A model generated the notes under the pieces. It made no database searches. It was not told where the DNA came from and saw nothing but the letters and a program-made list of their open reading frames with translations. Below, piece after piece: positions 51,596 through 61,243 of a DNA stretch of 64,000 nt (positions are counted from its first letter, which is position 1; each line of letters starts with the position of its first letter). The stretch is from VXPQ01 sp964608315. GTDB lineage: Bacteria; Bacteroidota; Rhodothermia; Rhodothermales; VXPQ01. A program made the position numbers and the translations under genes. Location of the stretch: contig CAZSNF010000001.1 of the NCBI GenBank assembly GCA_964608315.1, positions 1-64,000 of the forward strand. Reading direction: 5' to 3'.

Positions 51596-54500
51596 ATGCA
51601 GTTATCACCTATTCGCGAAGGCCTTTACGACTCGTTTTACGAGCATGACGCATGCGGCGTCGGTTTCGTTTGCACGGTGCAGAACGAACCGAGCCACGAT
51701 ATTGTGCAGAAAGGGCTTGAAATGCTGAACAACTTGTCGCACCGCTCGGCGTGCGGGTGCGACGACCGGACGGGCGACGGAACGGGTATCCTGATTCAGA
51801 CCCCTCATGAGTTTCTGGCGCAGGCCCTGAAGGAGTTGGGCGCAGGCGCGCGGGAGCCGGGGGAGTATGCCGCCGGCATGGTTTTTTTGCCCCGGGACGC
51901 TCGGGCGCAAGCGTTTTGCAGAAACGCCGTGGAGGAAATCGTCCGGGCGGAAGAGCAGGAATTCATCGGGTGGCGCCGCGTACCGGTTTGCACGGACTCC
52001 GTGGGGGAGGCTGCGGCGGGAATGCAGCCGGAACTCTGGCAGGCGCTGGTGGGGCGGGGCAAGCAAACGGCGGATCGGGAAGCATTCGAGCGCAAACTGT
52101 ACGTTATCCGTAAAGTGGTCGAACATGTCGTGGCCAGGGCCGATATGCCCGAGGCCGACGCATTTTACATATGCTCGCTTTCTTCCCGCACCATCGTGTA
52201 CAAGGGGATGTTGCTGGGCGAGGACTTGCCCCGCTTCTATACGGACCTTGTCGATCCGGGCATGAAAAGCGCGCTGGCCATGGTGCATGCCCGATTTTCG
52301 ACGAATACGTTGCCGCAGTGGTCGCTGGCGCAGCCTTTTCGCTTTTTGTGCCACAATGGCGAGATCAATACGCTTCGGGGCAATTTCAACTGGATGAATG
52401 CCCGCCAGTCGTTGTTCGAATCGGAACTTTTCGGCGACGACATGAAGAAACTGCTGCCCATCCTGACCGAGGGCCTCAGCGACTCGGCCATTCTCGATAA
52501 TGCACTCGAACTGCTCTACTTTACGGGGCGTTCGCTTCCGCACGCGATGATGATGCTGGTGCCGGAAGCCTGGGAATATACCCGGGAGATGAGCGAAGAA
52601 AAGCGGGATTTTTACGAGTATCATTCCTGTTTGATGGAGCCGTGGGACGGCCCGGCCGTGCTGCCTTTTACGGATGGGCGGCACATTGGCGCGATTCTCG
52701 ACCGGAATGGCTTGCGGCCTTCCCGGTTTACGGTTACGAAAGACGGGCTGGTTATTCTTGCCTCCGAGACCGGCGTACTCAATACGGATCCGGCCGACGT
52801 AGTGGCGAAGGGACGCTTGCAACCCGGCAAGATGTTTCTGGTCGATCTGGAAGAACACCGGGTCATCGAAGACGAAGAAATCAAGCAAACGCTGGCTATG
52901 CGCCGTCCGTACGGCGAATGGTTGCGGGATCACGCGGTGCGCTTGCAGGACTTGCCGGATTATGGCCGCCCGCCGCGCTATGCTCCCGAGGAACTTCATG
53001 TCCGGGAGAAGATGTTCGGCTACACGCTTGAAGACGAGCGCTTGCTCATGAAGCCCATGGGGCTGCATGGGAAAGAAGCCCTTGGTTCGATGGGGGACGA
53101 TACGCCGCTCGCCGTGCTTTCGGACAAGCCGCGCCTCCTGTACGACTACTTTCGGCAGCTGTTCGCCCAGGTGACCAATCCTCCGCTCGACGCAATCCGC
53201 GAAGAGATGGTGACGTCCCTGTTCACGCAACTGGGCGCGGAGCGGGACCTTTTTCAAGAGACGCCGCAGCATTGCCGCAAGTTGATGCTGAAACAGCCCA
53301 TTTTGTCGGATCGGGACCTGGCGCGCATCCCGAATTCGGGAATCGAAGAGCTGAAAACGCAGAAGATCGACATGGTGTTCGAGGCCGGAAGCGGCGGGGA
53401 AGGGCTTCGGAAGGCGCTCGACGCCTTGTGCGACGAAGCGGAGCGGATGGTGCGCGCGGGACGGTCCGTACTGGTGTTGTCGGATCGGGCGGCGGGCCCG
53501 GACCTGACGCCCATACCCGCCTTGCTGGCTACGGGGGCGGTGCATCATCGGCTGATTCGCAAGGGGTTTCGCACCCGCGCATCGATTGTGGTCGAAAGCG
53601 GGGAGCCTCGGGAAGTACATCATTTTTGCGCGCTTATCGGGTACGGCGCCGATGCGGTGAATCCATGGCTGGCGTTGCAGGTGATCGAACGATTGCTTGC
53701 CGAAGAAGAAATTTCGGACAGCAAGGCGCGGGTCGGGTACATCAAATCGATCGGGACGGGCATTCTCAAGGTGATGTCGAAGATGGGCATTTCGACGGTG
53801 CAGAGCTATCGAGGCGCTCAGATATTCGAGGCGGTCGGGCTGGCGCAGGACCTCATTGACGAGTATTTCACGGGGACCGCCAGTCGGATAGGCGGCGTCG
53901 GTCTCGATACGATAGCCGAAGAAGCGAATATGCGGCGCTGTCAGGCCTGGCCCGACGTCCGCCTTGCTTTTTCGAAGGACCTGGATCCGGGCGGGCGGTA
54001 TCTCTGGCGGCGCAACGGGGAACATCATTTGTTCAATCCCATGACTATTGCGCGCCTGCAACAAGCCGCCCGCTCCGGGGAGCCTTCCGCCTACGAGGAG
54101 TATGCCCGCATGGTCAACGATCAGACGAAGCAACTGGGCACGTTGCGCGGCTTGCTTGCGCTGGACGAATCGGGCGCCGACCCTGTGCCGCTCGACGAAG
54201 TGGAGCCGTGGACGGAGATCGTCAAGCGGTTCAAAACGGGCGCCATGTCGTACGGCTCTATATCGAAGGAAACCCACGAGACGCTGGCGATCGCCATGAA
54301 TCGCCTCGGGGGCAAGAGCAATACGGGCGAAGGCGGCGAGGATCCGGAGCGCTATGATCGGCGCAGCGAAAAGCGGAGCGCGATCAAGCAAGTGGCGTCG
54401 GGACGCTTCGGGGTGACGATAGACTATCTCACGAGCGCGGACGAGATTCAGATCAAGATGGCTCAGGGAGCCAAGCCGGGAGAAGGCGGGCAGTTGCCGG

Positions 54501-56128
54501 GCGAAAAGGTATACCCGTGGATCGCCAGGACGCGCCATTCGACGCCGTACGTAGGCCTTATTTCGCCCCCGCCGCACCACGACATTTATTCGATCGAAGA
54601 CCTGGCGCAGCTGATACACGATCTGAAGAATTCGAACCCGGACGCGCGCATTACGGTCAAGCTGGTTTCGGAAGTGGGGGTGGGCACGATAGCGGCCGGC
54701 GTGGCGAAAGGCAAGGCCGACGTCGTGCTGATTTCCGGACACGACGGGGGGACCGGCGCTTCGCCGCAGACTTCCATTATGCACGCCGGGTTGCCCTGGG
54801 AACTGGGCCTGTCCGAAACGCATCAGGTGCTGGTTCGCAATGGGCTTCGGAGCCGCATTCGGGTGGAATGCGACGGACAGCTCAAGACGGGACGGGACGT
54901 AGCAGTTGCCTGCCTTCTCGGCGCCGACGAATTTGGCTTCTCGACGGCGCCGCTGGTGGCGATAGGCTGCATTATGATGCGCAAATGCCATCTGAATACA
55001 TGCCCCGTCGGCATCGCCACGCAGGATCCCGAACTGCGGAAGAAATTCGAAGGGCAGCCAGAGGATGTGATCAACTATCTGCATTTCGTCGCCGAAGAGC
55101 TGCGCGAGATCATGGCCCGCCTCGGATTTCGCACAGTGGACGCCATGGTCGGGCAAGTGGAGCGATTGCGCATACGCCCCGGCGTTGATCACTGGAAGGC
55201 GAAGCACCTGGACCTGTCCCCGATTCTGGTCATACCGGAAGTTCCCGAAGCGTTGCGCAAGTTCCATGCGACGGAGCAGGATCACGGCCTGGACGAAGCG
55301 CTGGATCATCGCCTGATCGAAATGGCCCGCCCCGCGCTCGAAACGAAAGCCCCCGTGGAGATCGACGTGGCGATTCGGAATATCAACCGGACGGTCGGGA
55401 CGCTGCTTTCCGCGGAAGTCAGCAAACGCTATCCCGGGGGGCGCCTTCCCGCAGATACGATTCGGATCAACATGACCGGCTCGGGCGGGCAGAGTTTCTT
55501 TGCTTTCGGGGCGCCGGGCATTACGGTCCGCCTGCGGGGCGACACGAACGATTATTTCGGCAAGGGGCTTTCTGGCTCCTGCCTTGTCGTGCAGCCGCCG
55601 GAAAACGCCGGATACGATGCGCATAGCAACATTATCGTGGGCAATGTGGCGTTGTACGGCGCAACGAGCGGAGAAGTGTTCGTTCGCGGACGCGCCGGGG
55701 AGCGTTTCGCCGTACGCAACAGCGGCGTACGCGCGGTGGTCGAAGGCCTTGGCGATCACGGATGCGAATACATGACCGGCGGGCGCGTGGTCGTGCTGGG
55801 ACCCACCGGACGCAATTTCGCCGCGGGCATGAGCGGCGGCGTGGCGTACGTGCTAGACGGGACCCTGGAGTTCAGGACGTTGCGTTGCAACGGCAAGATG
55901 GTGGACCTTGAAAAAGTGGAGGACCCTGCCGATATGGAGGAATTGCACGGGATGGTCGAGAAGCACTACCGCCTGACTGGAAGCTCCGTGGCGGAATGGG
56001 CGCTCGAAAACTGGGAGGCCGCGCTGGAGGAATTCGTCAAGATCATGCCGGTCGAATATCGGAATGCCCTACTTCGGCTGGAGGAAGAAGCGCGGCAGAC
56101 GATAGCGCCGGAACATGCCGTCGTATAG
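51596..56128 (+). CDS. gltB: Glutamate synthase large subunit GltB
   Basis: The large subunit of NADPH- or ferredoxin-linked GOGAT, which makes two glutamates from glutamine and 2-oxoglutarate. The 1510-residue protein has the class II amidotransferase nucleophile Cys20 in HDACGVGF; about 19 residues must be removed to expose it. There is a central domain, the FMN-binding synthase domain (GGKSNTGEGGEDPER, KPGEGGQLPG, ISGHDGGTGASP), the 3Fe-4S segment CHLNTCPVGIATQ, and a C-terminal β-helix domain with GGRVVVLG. It follows cimA by 21 nt and precedes gltD, tying nitrogen supply to the branched-chain cluster. Confidence 0.97.
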   Translation: MQLSPIREGLYDSFYEHDACGVGFVCTVQNEPSHDIVQKGLEMLNNLSHRSACGCDDRTGDGTGILIQTPHEFLAQALKELGAGAREPGEYAAGMVFLPRDARAQAFCRNAVEEIVRAEEQEFIGWRRVPVCTDSVGEAAAGMQPELWQALVGRGKQTADREAFERKLYVIRKVVEHVVARADMPEADAFYICSLSSRTIVYKGMLLGEDLPRFYTDLVDPGMKSALAMVHARFSTNTLPQWSLAQPFRFLCHNGEINTLRGNFNWMNARQSLFESELFGDDMKKLLPILTEGLSDSAILDNALELLYFTGRSLPHAMMMLVPEAWEYTREMSEEKRDFYEYHSCLMEPWDGPAVLPFTDGRHIGAILDRNGLRPSRFTVTKDGLVILASETGVLNTDPADVVAKGRLQPGKMFLVDLEEHRVIEDEEIKQTLAMRRPYGEWLRDHAVRLQDLPDYGRPPRYAPEELHVREKMFGYTLEDERLLMKPMGLHGKEALGSMGDDTPLAVLSDKPRLLYDYFRQLFAQVTNPPLDAIREEMVTSLFTQLGAERDLFQETPQHCRKLMLKQPILSDRDLARIPNSGIEELKTQKIDMVFEAGSGGEGLRKALDALCDEAERMVRAGRSVLVLSDRAAGPDLTPIPALLATGAVHHRLIRKGFRTRASIVVESGEPREVHHFCALIGYGADAVNPWLALQVIERLLAEEEISDSKARVGYIKSIGTGILKVMSKMGISTVQSYRGAQIFEAVGLAQDLIDEYFTGTASRIGGVGLDTIAEEANMRRCQAWPDVRLAFSKDLDPGGRYLWRRNGEHHLFNPMTIARLQQAARSGEPSAYEEYARMVNDQTKQLGTLRGLLALDESGADPVPLDEVEPWTEIVKRFKTGAMSYGSISKETHETLAIAMNRLGGKSNTGEGGEDPERYDRRSEKRSAIKQVASGRFGVTIDYLTSADEIQIKMAQGAKPGEGGQLPGEKVYPWIARTRHSTPYVGLISPPPHHDIYSIEDLAQLIHDLKNSNPDARITVKLVSEVGVGTIAAGVAKGKADVVLISGHDGGTGASPQTSIMHAGLPWELGLSETHQVLVRNGLRSRIRVECDGQLKTGRDVAVACLLGADEFGFSTAPLVAIGCIMMRKCHLNTCPVGIATQDPELRKKFEGQPEDVINYLHFVAEELREIMARLGFRTVDAMVGQVERLRIRPGVDHWKAKHLDLSPILVIPEVPEALRKFHATEQDHGLDEALDHRLIEMARPALETKAPVEIDVAIRNINRTVGTLLSAEVSKRYPGGRLPADTIRINMTGSGGQSFFAFGAPGITVRLRGDTNDYFGKGLSGSCLVVQPPENAGYDAHSNIIVGNVALYGATSGEVFVRGRAGERFAVRNSGVRAVVEGLGDHGCEYMTGGRVVVLGPTGRNFAAGMSGGVAYVLDGTLEFRTLRCNGKMVDLEKVEDPADMEELHGMVEKHYRLTGSSVAEWALENWEAALEEFVKIMPVEYRNALLRLEEEARQTIAPEHAVV

Positions 56129-56155
56129 ACGGGGATGGTCAGAAACCAGAAGTTT

Positions 56156-57625
56156 ATGGGTAAGATAACCGGATTTATGGAATATCCCCGGGAGATGGCC
56201 CCGCGCCGCCCGGTGGAGGAACGCAAGCGCGACTACCGTGATGTGTACCTGGAGCTTCCCGCCAGGAAAGTGAAGCAGCAAGCTGCGCGTTGCATGGATT
56301 GCGGAGTGCCTTTCTGTCAGGCAGGCTGTCCGCTGGGCAACATCATCCCGGACTGGAACGACCTGGTCTACCGGGACGCATGGGAAGAAGCGTTCTGGCG
56401 ATTGCGCGCAACGAACAACTTTCCGGAGTTCACGGGCAGGATCTGTCCGGCTCCCTGCGAATCGGCGTGCGTACTCGGCATCAACGAGCCGCCTGTGACG
56501 ATCGAGCAGATCGAGAAAAGCATTTCGGATCGGGCCTGGAAGGATGGCTGGTATGCGCCCCGCCCCCCGGAAGTCAGGACAGGCAGGCGCGTGGCGGTCG
56601 TAGGATCGGGTCCGGCGGGGCTGGCGGCCGCCGATCAGCTCAACAAGGCGGGCCATTCGGTCACGGTGTTTGAGCGGGACGACCGCATCGGCGGGTTGCT
56701 GCGCTACGGCATTCCGGACTTCAAGCTGGAGAAATGGATCGTGGATCGCCGAATCGACGTCATGCGCGAGGAAGGGGTGGAATTCGTTGCGAACGCCGAG
56801 GTGGGCAAGAATTATCCCGTGTCTGCCCTTGAGGATTTTTGCGCCGTCGTACTCGCCGGAGGCGCTACGAAACCCCGAGACATACCAGCTCCGGGTCGGG
56901 AATTGCGGGGAATCCATTTTGCCTGGGATTATCTATGGAGGCAGAACAAGATCAATGCGGGCGACGCCATGGACCATGTGGAGCCGATTACGGCGGCGGG
57001 CAAGGACGTGATCGTGATTGGCGGCGGCGATACGGGAAGCGATTGCGTGGGGACCGCCAACAGGCAAGGCGCAAAATCCATTACGCAGTTCGAATTGCTT
57101 CCGACGCCGCCCGAAACGCGTCCGTCGCATCAGCCCTGGCCTTTCATGCCCATGGTGTTTCAGACGTCTACTTCCCATGAAGAAGGGGCGGATCGCCACT
57201 GGAGCCTGCTGACGAAGGAGTTCAGCGGGGACGACGGATTCGTGCAGGAATTGCGCACGGTGAATGTGCTGCCCAGGAAGGACGCCTCCGGGCGCATGCG
57301 TTTCGTGGAGCAGCCCAATTCGGAGCATCTTTGGCCGGCTGATCTCGTGCTGCTTGCCGTGGGGTATGTCGGACCCGAACCGGACGGCGCGATCGCCCAG
57401 CTCGGCGTCGAACTGGACGAGCGAGGCAATGTCCGCACGGACGGAAACTACATGTCCTCGCAGCCCGGCGTGTTTGCGGCGGGCGATATGCGTCGGGGAC
57501 AGTCGCTCGTGGTATGGGCGATTGCGGAGGGGCGGGAAGCGGCCCGCGGCGTGGACGCCTTTCTGCGCGAACAGGCGACGATGCTTCCCGCCAAAGGCGG
57601 GGGCGATCTCCCCGTACTACGGTGA
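56156..57625 (+). CDS. gltD: Glutamate synthase small subunit GltD
   Basis: A 489-residue flavoprotein that passes electrons from NADPH to GltB. The N-terminal cysteine cluster CMDCGVPFCQAGCPLGN and CPAPCESAC holds the Fe-S centres. Two Rossmann motifs follow: VAVVGSGPAGLAAADQL for FAD and VIVIGGGDTGSDCVGT for NADPH. The C-terminal GVFAAGDMRRGQSLVVWAI is the FAD-binding end. An upstream ATG at 56135 exists; 56156 (MGKITGFMEYPRE) matches the family start exactly. Confidence 0.97.
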   Translation: MGKITGFMEYPREMAPRRPVEERKRDYRDVYLELPARKVKQQAARCMDCGVPFCQAGCPLGNIIPDWNDLVYRDAWEEAFWRLRATNNFPEFTGRICPAPCESACVLGINEPPVTIEQIEKSISDRAWKDGWYAPRPPEVRTGRRVAVVGSGPAGLAAADQLNKAGHSVTVFERDDRIGGLLRYGIPDFKLEKWIVDRRIDVMREEGVEFVANAEVGKNYPVSALEDFCAVVLAGGATKPRDIPAPGRELRGIHFAWDYLWRQNKINAGDAMDHVEPITAAGKDVIVIGGGDTGSDCVGTANRQGAKSITQFELLPTPPETRPSHQPWPFMPMVFQTSTSHEEGADRHWSLLTKEFSGDDGFVQELRTVNVLPRKDASGRMRFVEQPNSEHLWPADLVLLAVGYVGPEPDGAIAQLGVELDERGNVRTDGNYMSSQPGVFAAGDMRRGQSLVVWAIAEGREAARGVDAFLREQATMLPAKGGGDLPVLR

Positions 57626-57636
57626 CGAACTCTTAA

Positions 57637-57668
57637 TTTGTTGCTCCGCAAGGAATTAAATATAAATT
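57637..57668 (+). promoter_or_regulatory. Possible promoter upstream of thrB
   Basis: TTTG at 57637-57640 and TATAAATT at 57661-57668, spaced 20 nt, in the only AT-rich gap of the amino-acid cluster (57,630-57,680). The spacing suits the Bacteroidota -33/-7 pattern but the -7 match is partial. It marks the likely boundary between the glt and thr transcripts. Confidence 0.35.
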
Positions 57669-57687
57669 CTTAAAGAAAAAGGTTGTT

Positions 57688-58668
57688 ATGCCGCTTCATC
57701 CTGTGGATCATATCGAGGTTTTTGGCCCGGCTTCCTTGTCCAACCTTGGGCCGGGGTTCGATGCGCTGGGGTTGTGCATTTCCGGGATCGGCGATGTGGT
57801 TCGGGCGCGCCGGACGGAATATCCGGGCGTACTGCTTCGCCACGAGCCGGGCGCCGTGCCGCTGGAAGCGCTTGAGGATTCCGCAAGAAATACCGCCGTG
57901 ATCGCGGCTCGGGGCGTATTGGATTTACTGGGCGTGGACGGAGGGGTCGAACTTACGCTTGCGAAGGGGATTCCGCTTGGCTCGGGGATCGGCGGTTCGG
58001 CGGCCAGCGCCGTGGCGGGCGCCTGGGCCGTGAATATGCTTTTTGGAGGATCTTTGGAAAAAGAATCGCTTATCGAGGCGGTGCTGGAGGCTGAAGACAT
58101 TGCTTCCGGCGGGCGGCATGGGGATAATGCGCTCCCGGCCCTTCTGGGCGGGCTCATTCTGGTTTCGTCGAGCAATGCGGCGCGCTACCGTCGTATAGAA
58201 CTGCCTGGTTCGCTGCACATCGCCCTGATTTTGCCGAACGTACAGGTGCTCACCCGGCAAGCCCGCGCCATGTTGCCGGATCGCGTATCCCTCCAGGATG
58301 CGGTGAGCAATGCGTCCGAACTGGCGTTTCTGGCAGACGCATACCGCTGCGGGGATTGGGAAACCGTTGGACAATGCATGATGCGGGATCGTCTCGTGGA
58401 GCCGGTGCGGGCTTCGCTGGTGCCTTGTTACCATGCCGTGCGGAATGCGGCGCTCGAAGCCGGTGCGTTCGGATGCGCCTTGACCGGTTCCGGTCCGGCC
58501 ATGTTCGCTCTGGCTCCGTCCGCGGAGCAAGCGATCTCGATACGGGACGCCATGGTTGCGGCAAGCCTGTCCGAGCGCGTCAGGGTTAGGGGGCTGGTTG
58601 CCGAAGTTAACGATGCGGGCGTCGTGGATCGGGTGGAACAGCGCGGGCGCGTAAGGCAGCCCGCATAG
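57688..58668 (+). CDS. thrB: Homoserine kinase ThrB
   Basis: A 326-residue GHMP kinase that phosphorylates homoserine for threonine synthesis. It begins with VFGPASLSNLGPGFDALGL, carries the ATP loop GIPLGSGIGGSAASAVAGA (about residues 92-110), and has the C-terminal GHMP motif GAFGCALTGSGPAMFAL. It precedes thrC by 18 nt. No homoserine dehydrogenase or aspartokinase gene is in the window. Confidence 0.96.
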   Translation: MPLHPVDHIEVFGPASLSNLGPGFDALGLCISGIGDVVRARRTEYPGVLLRHEPGAVPLEALEDSARNTAVIAARGVLDLLGVDGGVELTLAKGIPLGSGIGGSAASAVAGAWAVNMLFGGSLEKESLIEAVLEAEDIASGGRHGDNALPALLGGLILVSSSNAARYRRIELPGSLHIALILPNVQVLTRQARAMLPDRVSLQDAVSNASELAFLADAYRCGDWETVGQCMMRDRLVEPVRASLVPCYHAVRNAALEAGAFGCALTGSGPAMFALAPSAEQAISIRDAMVAASLSERVRVRGLVAEVNDAGVVDRVEQRGRVRQPA

Positions 58669-58686
58669 CGAGCGCATTGCGATCTC

Positions 58687-59991
58687 ATGGCGATTTCCTA
58701 CCGCAGTACGCGCAGCACGTCTGTCGAAACCGTATCGTTCGGGGAAGCCCTTTTGCGCGGCCTGGCGCCCGATGGCGGTTTGTACGCGCCCGCTGCGCTG
58801 CCCCGCATATCCTTCGCATCGGTGTTTCGGGAAAATACGTTCCCGGATATGGCGCACAGGGTGCTTTCGGAATGGATCGGGGACGAAATACGCGTGTCCG
58901 TTCGGGAGCGGATTGTCCGGGACGCCCTTGATTTTCCCGTGCCCCTCACGCCCCTTGCTTCCGGGGAGGGTTCCTGCTGGCGCGACGTTTTCGTACTGGA
59001 ACTCTTCCAGGGTCCCACGCTTTCTTTTAAGGATTTCGGGGCGCGCGCGATGGCTCGCTGGATGGGCTATTTTCTGGAGCAGCGGGACGAAAAAGCGACC
59101 ATCCTTGTGGCCACTTCGGGGGATACGGGCAGCGCAGTGGCCGACGGGTTCGCCGGGCAGCGCCGCATTCGGGTGGTGTTGCTGTATCCCGGAGGCAAGG
59201 TGAGTCCGGTGCAGGAGCGTCAGCTGATTGCCGTCAGGCCGGGCGTACAGGCGTTGCGCGTGGCCGGGGATTTCGACGATTGTCAGCGCATGGTCAAGGA
59301 GGCGTTCGTGCATCCGGCCTATGCAGAGGCAAGCCTTTCGTCCGCCAATTCCATCAACATCGGTCGTTTGTTGCCGCAGATGATGTATTATGTGCTTGCA
59401 GCGAGCCGCTTCTCCGGGGAAAAACCCTGGTTTTGCGTACCGAGCGGCAACCTCGGCAACCTGACGGGGGGCATTCTGGCTTATTTGACCGGGCTTCCGG
59501 CGGCGGGTTTTCTGGCGGCGCACAACGCCAACGATTTTTTTCCTCGCTATCTGTCCAGCGAAGGCGCTGCGTTCGCGCCGGTGATCCAGACCCTTTCCAA
59601 CGCCATGGACGTCGGTGCGCCCAGCAATTTCGAAAGGCTGCGGGCTTTGCTGGATCGTTCCGCCATGCAACGCTTGATTTCTGCAGAGCGGGTCGGAGAC
59701 GAGGATACCGTGGCGTCCATGCGGCGGGTTTACGAGGCTACGGGCTATGTGGCCGATCCGCATACGGCCGTGGGCCTTGAAGCCGTTCGGCGGCAGCGCG
59801 AACGGGGCAAAATGCAGGGGCCGGCGGTGGTGCTTGCTACGGCGCATCCGGCCAAATTCCCCGAAACGGTTCGCGCCGCGCTCGGTTTCGAGCCGGAGAT
59901 TCCGGAGCGGCTGGCTGCGCTTGGGGCGCAGGGTGCGTCCGTCGAGGAGGCGGCGCCTTCTGTGGAAGCGCTTCGTCCGTATCTTGTTTAA
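58687..59991 (+). CDS. thrC: Threonine synthase ThrC
   Basis: A 434-residue PLP enzyme that converts O-phosphohomoserine to threonine. The Schiff-base Lys115 lies in GPTLSFKDFGARAM. SGDTGSAVA binds the cofactor phosphate region, SSANSINIGRLLPQMMYY is strongly conserved, and VPSGNLGNLTGG lines the active site. The long N-terminal domain (STRSTSVETVSFGEALLRGL) marks the plant/E. coli-type class I enzyme. The stop codon TAA (59989-59991) lies within the end of a repeat remnant. Confidence 0.96.
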   Translation: MAISYRSTRSTSVETVSFGEALLRGLAPDGGLYAPAALPRISFASVFRENTFPDMAHRVLSEWIGDEIRVSVRERIVRDALDFPVPLTPLASGEGSCWRDVFVLELFQGPTLSFKDFGARAMARWMGYFLEQRDEKATILVATSGDTGSAVADGFAGQRRIRVVLLYPGGKVSPVQERQLIAVRPGVQALRVAGDFDDCQRMVKEAFVHPAYAEASLSSANSINIGRLLPQMMYYVLAASRFSGEKPWFCVPSGNLGNLTGGILAYLTGLPAAGFLAAHNANDFFPRYLSSEGAAFAPVIQTLSNAMDVGAPSNFERLRALLDRSAMQRLISAERVGDEDTVASMRRVYEATGYVADPHTAVGLEAVRRQRERGKMQGPAVVLATAHPAKFPETVRAALGFEPEIPERLAALGAQGASVEEAAPSVEALRPYLV

Positions 59992-60030
59992 GGATACTCT
60001 GGTTAAAACTGCTTCGCTCAGCGCGCCGCG
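59989..60030 (+). repeat. Dispersed-repeat remnant after thrC
   Basis: TAAGGATACTCTGGTTAAAA followed by CTGCTTCGCTCAGCGCG: the left terminus and subterminal region only. Its first bases form the thrC stop codon. The DNA between it and the GTG start at 60,073 has no other structure. Confidence 0.8.
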
Positions 60031-60072
60031 GCCGCCCGCGGCGTACGCATTGCAAACGATACCTTCTGTTTC

Positions 60073-60948
60073 GTGCCGGTTTCTTCGCCCGATATAGCGG
60101 ACGCCCTGCCTGTGCCGTTCTACCTGGACGGATGGAGTCGGAAAGAGCTTCCGCATGCGCAGGCGCTTTGGGATTTTCGCCGGGCGCTTGCCCGTCCCGC
60201 CGTCGCGCTTGCCTTGCCTTCTGCATCGCATTCCGCCATACCTTCCGGATTCCCCTCCGGGGCTTTTTTCGACGAGGAGCGCGACCGTCTTATGGCCGGA
60301 AAGCCGCTCCGCGTAGTCCCGGAGGCCGTGGCGGGGCGGGCGCTTGCCGCCTGCGAGGAGGCCGGACTCCCCCGGGCATTATTGGCCAGGCAGGTGTCTG
60401 CGGCTCGGGTATGGACAGGCCCCGCGCGTTTCCTGGACGATCGCGCAGTCAACGCGTTCATCGCGCAGTGGGCGTGTTCGCATGCTCGCCTGCTGGCCCG
60501 CCTCGCTGGCGTTTGCGGGTCGTGGCAGCGCAATTATATTGACGAACTGGCCCGCGGATTTTTCTGGACCGGTCGTCTCGCGGCCCTGAAACGCGATGGG
60601 GCCGAAGGACGTTTTTTCATTCCCGAAACGGATCTTGCGCAGCATGGCGTGTCGCGGGAGCAACTTGCGGAGGGGCGGGTAGACGAGTCCATGAAGCGGC
60701 TTTTGTGGAAACAAACCATTCGCGCCCGGAATGCGTTTGCGCTGGCCGAACCACTGGCGCTCGAATTGCCGCGTCGCAAGGCGGGCGCGTTCAAGCGGTG
60801 GTGGCTGGGAGCGCTGGAAACGCTGCACGAAGTCAGTCGCCGCGAGTACGACGTATGGACTCGCCCGGTCACGCTTTCGGCCCGCAGTCGGATGCAGGTT
60901 CGCATACAGGCGCGATTCGGACGCACCACCTTCCGTTCGCGCGGATAA
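60073..60948 (+). CDS. Squalene/phytoene-synthase-like protein, degenerate Asp motifs
   Basis: A 291-residue protein resembling HpnC-type trans-prenyl head-to-head synthases. AQWACSHARLLARLAG aligns to the HpnC YSANPVGRL region, and GRFFIPETDLAQHGVSREQL to the GRIYLPxEDLxRFGV signature. The catalytic Asp-rich motif normally just before it (QLxNFxQDVxxD) is replaced by GFFWTGRLAALKRDG, so the Mg2+-diphosphate site appears lost. The start is GTG (60073); there is no early in-frame ATG. It may be an inactive partner or simply decaying. No second hpn/crt gene is adjacent, and repeat DNA flanks both sides. Confidence 0.65.
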   Translation: MPVSSPDIADALPVPFYLDGWSRKELPHAQALWDFRRALARPAVALALPSASHSAIPSGFPSGAFFDEERDRLMAGKPLRVVPEAVAGRALAACEEAGLPRALLARQVSAARVWTGPARFLDDRAVNAFIAQWACSHARLLARLAGVCGSWQRNYIDELARGFFWTGRLAALKRDGAEGRFFIPETDLAQHGVSREQLAEGRVDESMKRLLWKQTIRARNAFALAEPLALELPRRKAGAFKRWWLGALETLHEVSRREYDVWTRPVTLSARSRMQVRIQARFGRTTFRSRG

Positions 60949-60977
60949 CCCCGGGTACTCTGCATAGTGTTAACAGA

Positions 60978-61224
60978 CCCTAAGTCCGCAAATCTCAGGG
61001 GCTGCGAGGGGTGCGCTGGCAAGGAATGACGAAGCAGCATGGCAGGCCCCATGTAATGAGGAATGACACGGCCAGCGCGCCCCTCGCAGCCTCCCGAAGG
61101 GCGCGTCACGCCCGCGATGACAGGAACCCACAGTGGTTTCTGTGATTTCATCAATGCAATCATGACATCCTTGAAGGGCGAATGCGAGGCGCTGAGCGAA
61201 GCGGTTTTGATCAGAGCATTCCCT
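60978..61224 (-). repeat. Dispersed inverted-repeat element (copy A4)
   Basis: Same orientation as A2. The left end is the shortened variant CCTAAGTCCGCAAATCTCAG. The internal stem GCGAGGGGTGCGCTGGC / GCCAGCGCGCCCCTCGC is fully paired except for one G·U. The middle differs from other copies (GATGACAGGAACCCACAGTG…). The right end GAGCGAAGCGGTTTTGATCA plus GAGCATTCCCT lies 20 nt before purM. Confidence 0.88.
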
Positions 61225-61243
61225 GATATTTCAGAGAAACGGC

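Noticed and set aside
51605..55759. A 1384-codon open frame antisense to gltB, and similar long antisense frames opposite mutS (22439-24607) and the large outer-membrane gene (27710-30409)
   Set aside because: High-G+C codon bias keeps the antisense frame open. The translations are His/Arg-rich with no family resemblance, while the sense proteins are unmistakable.
57626..57687. Threonine leader peptide or riboswitch upstream of thrB
   Set aside because: The 62-nt gap has no Thr/Ile-rich frame and no recognisable aptamer; only a possible promoter.
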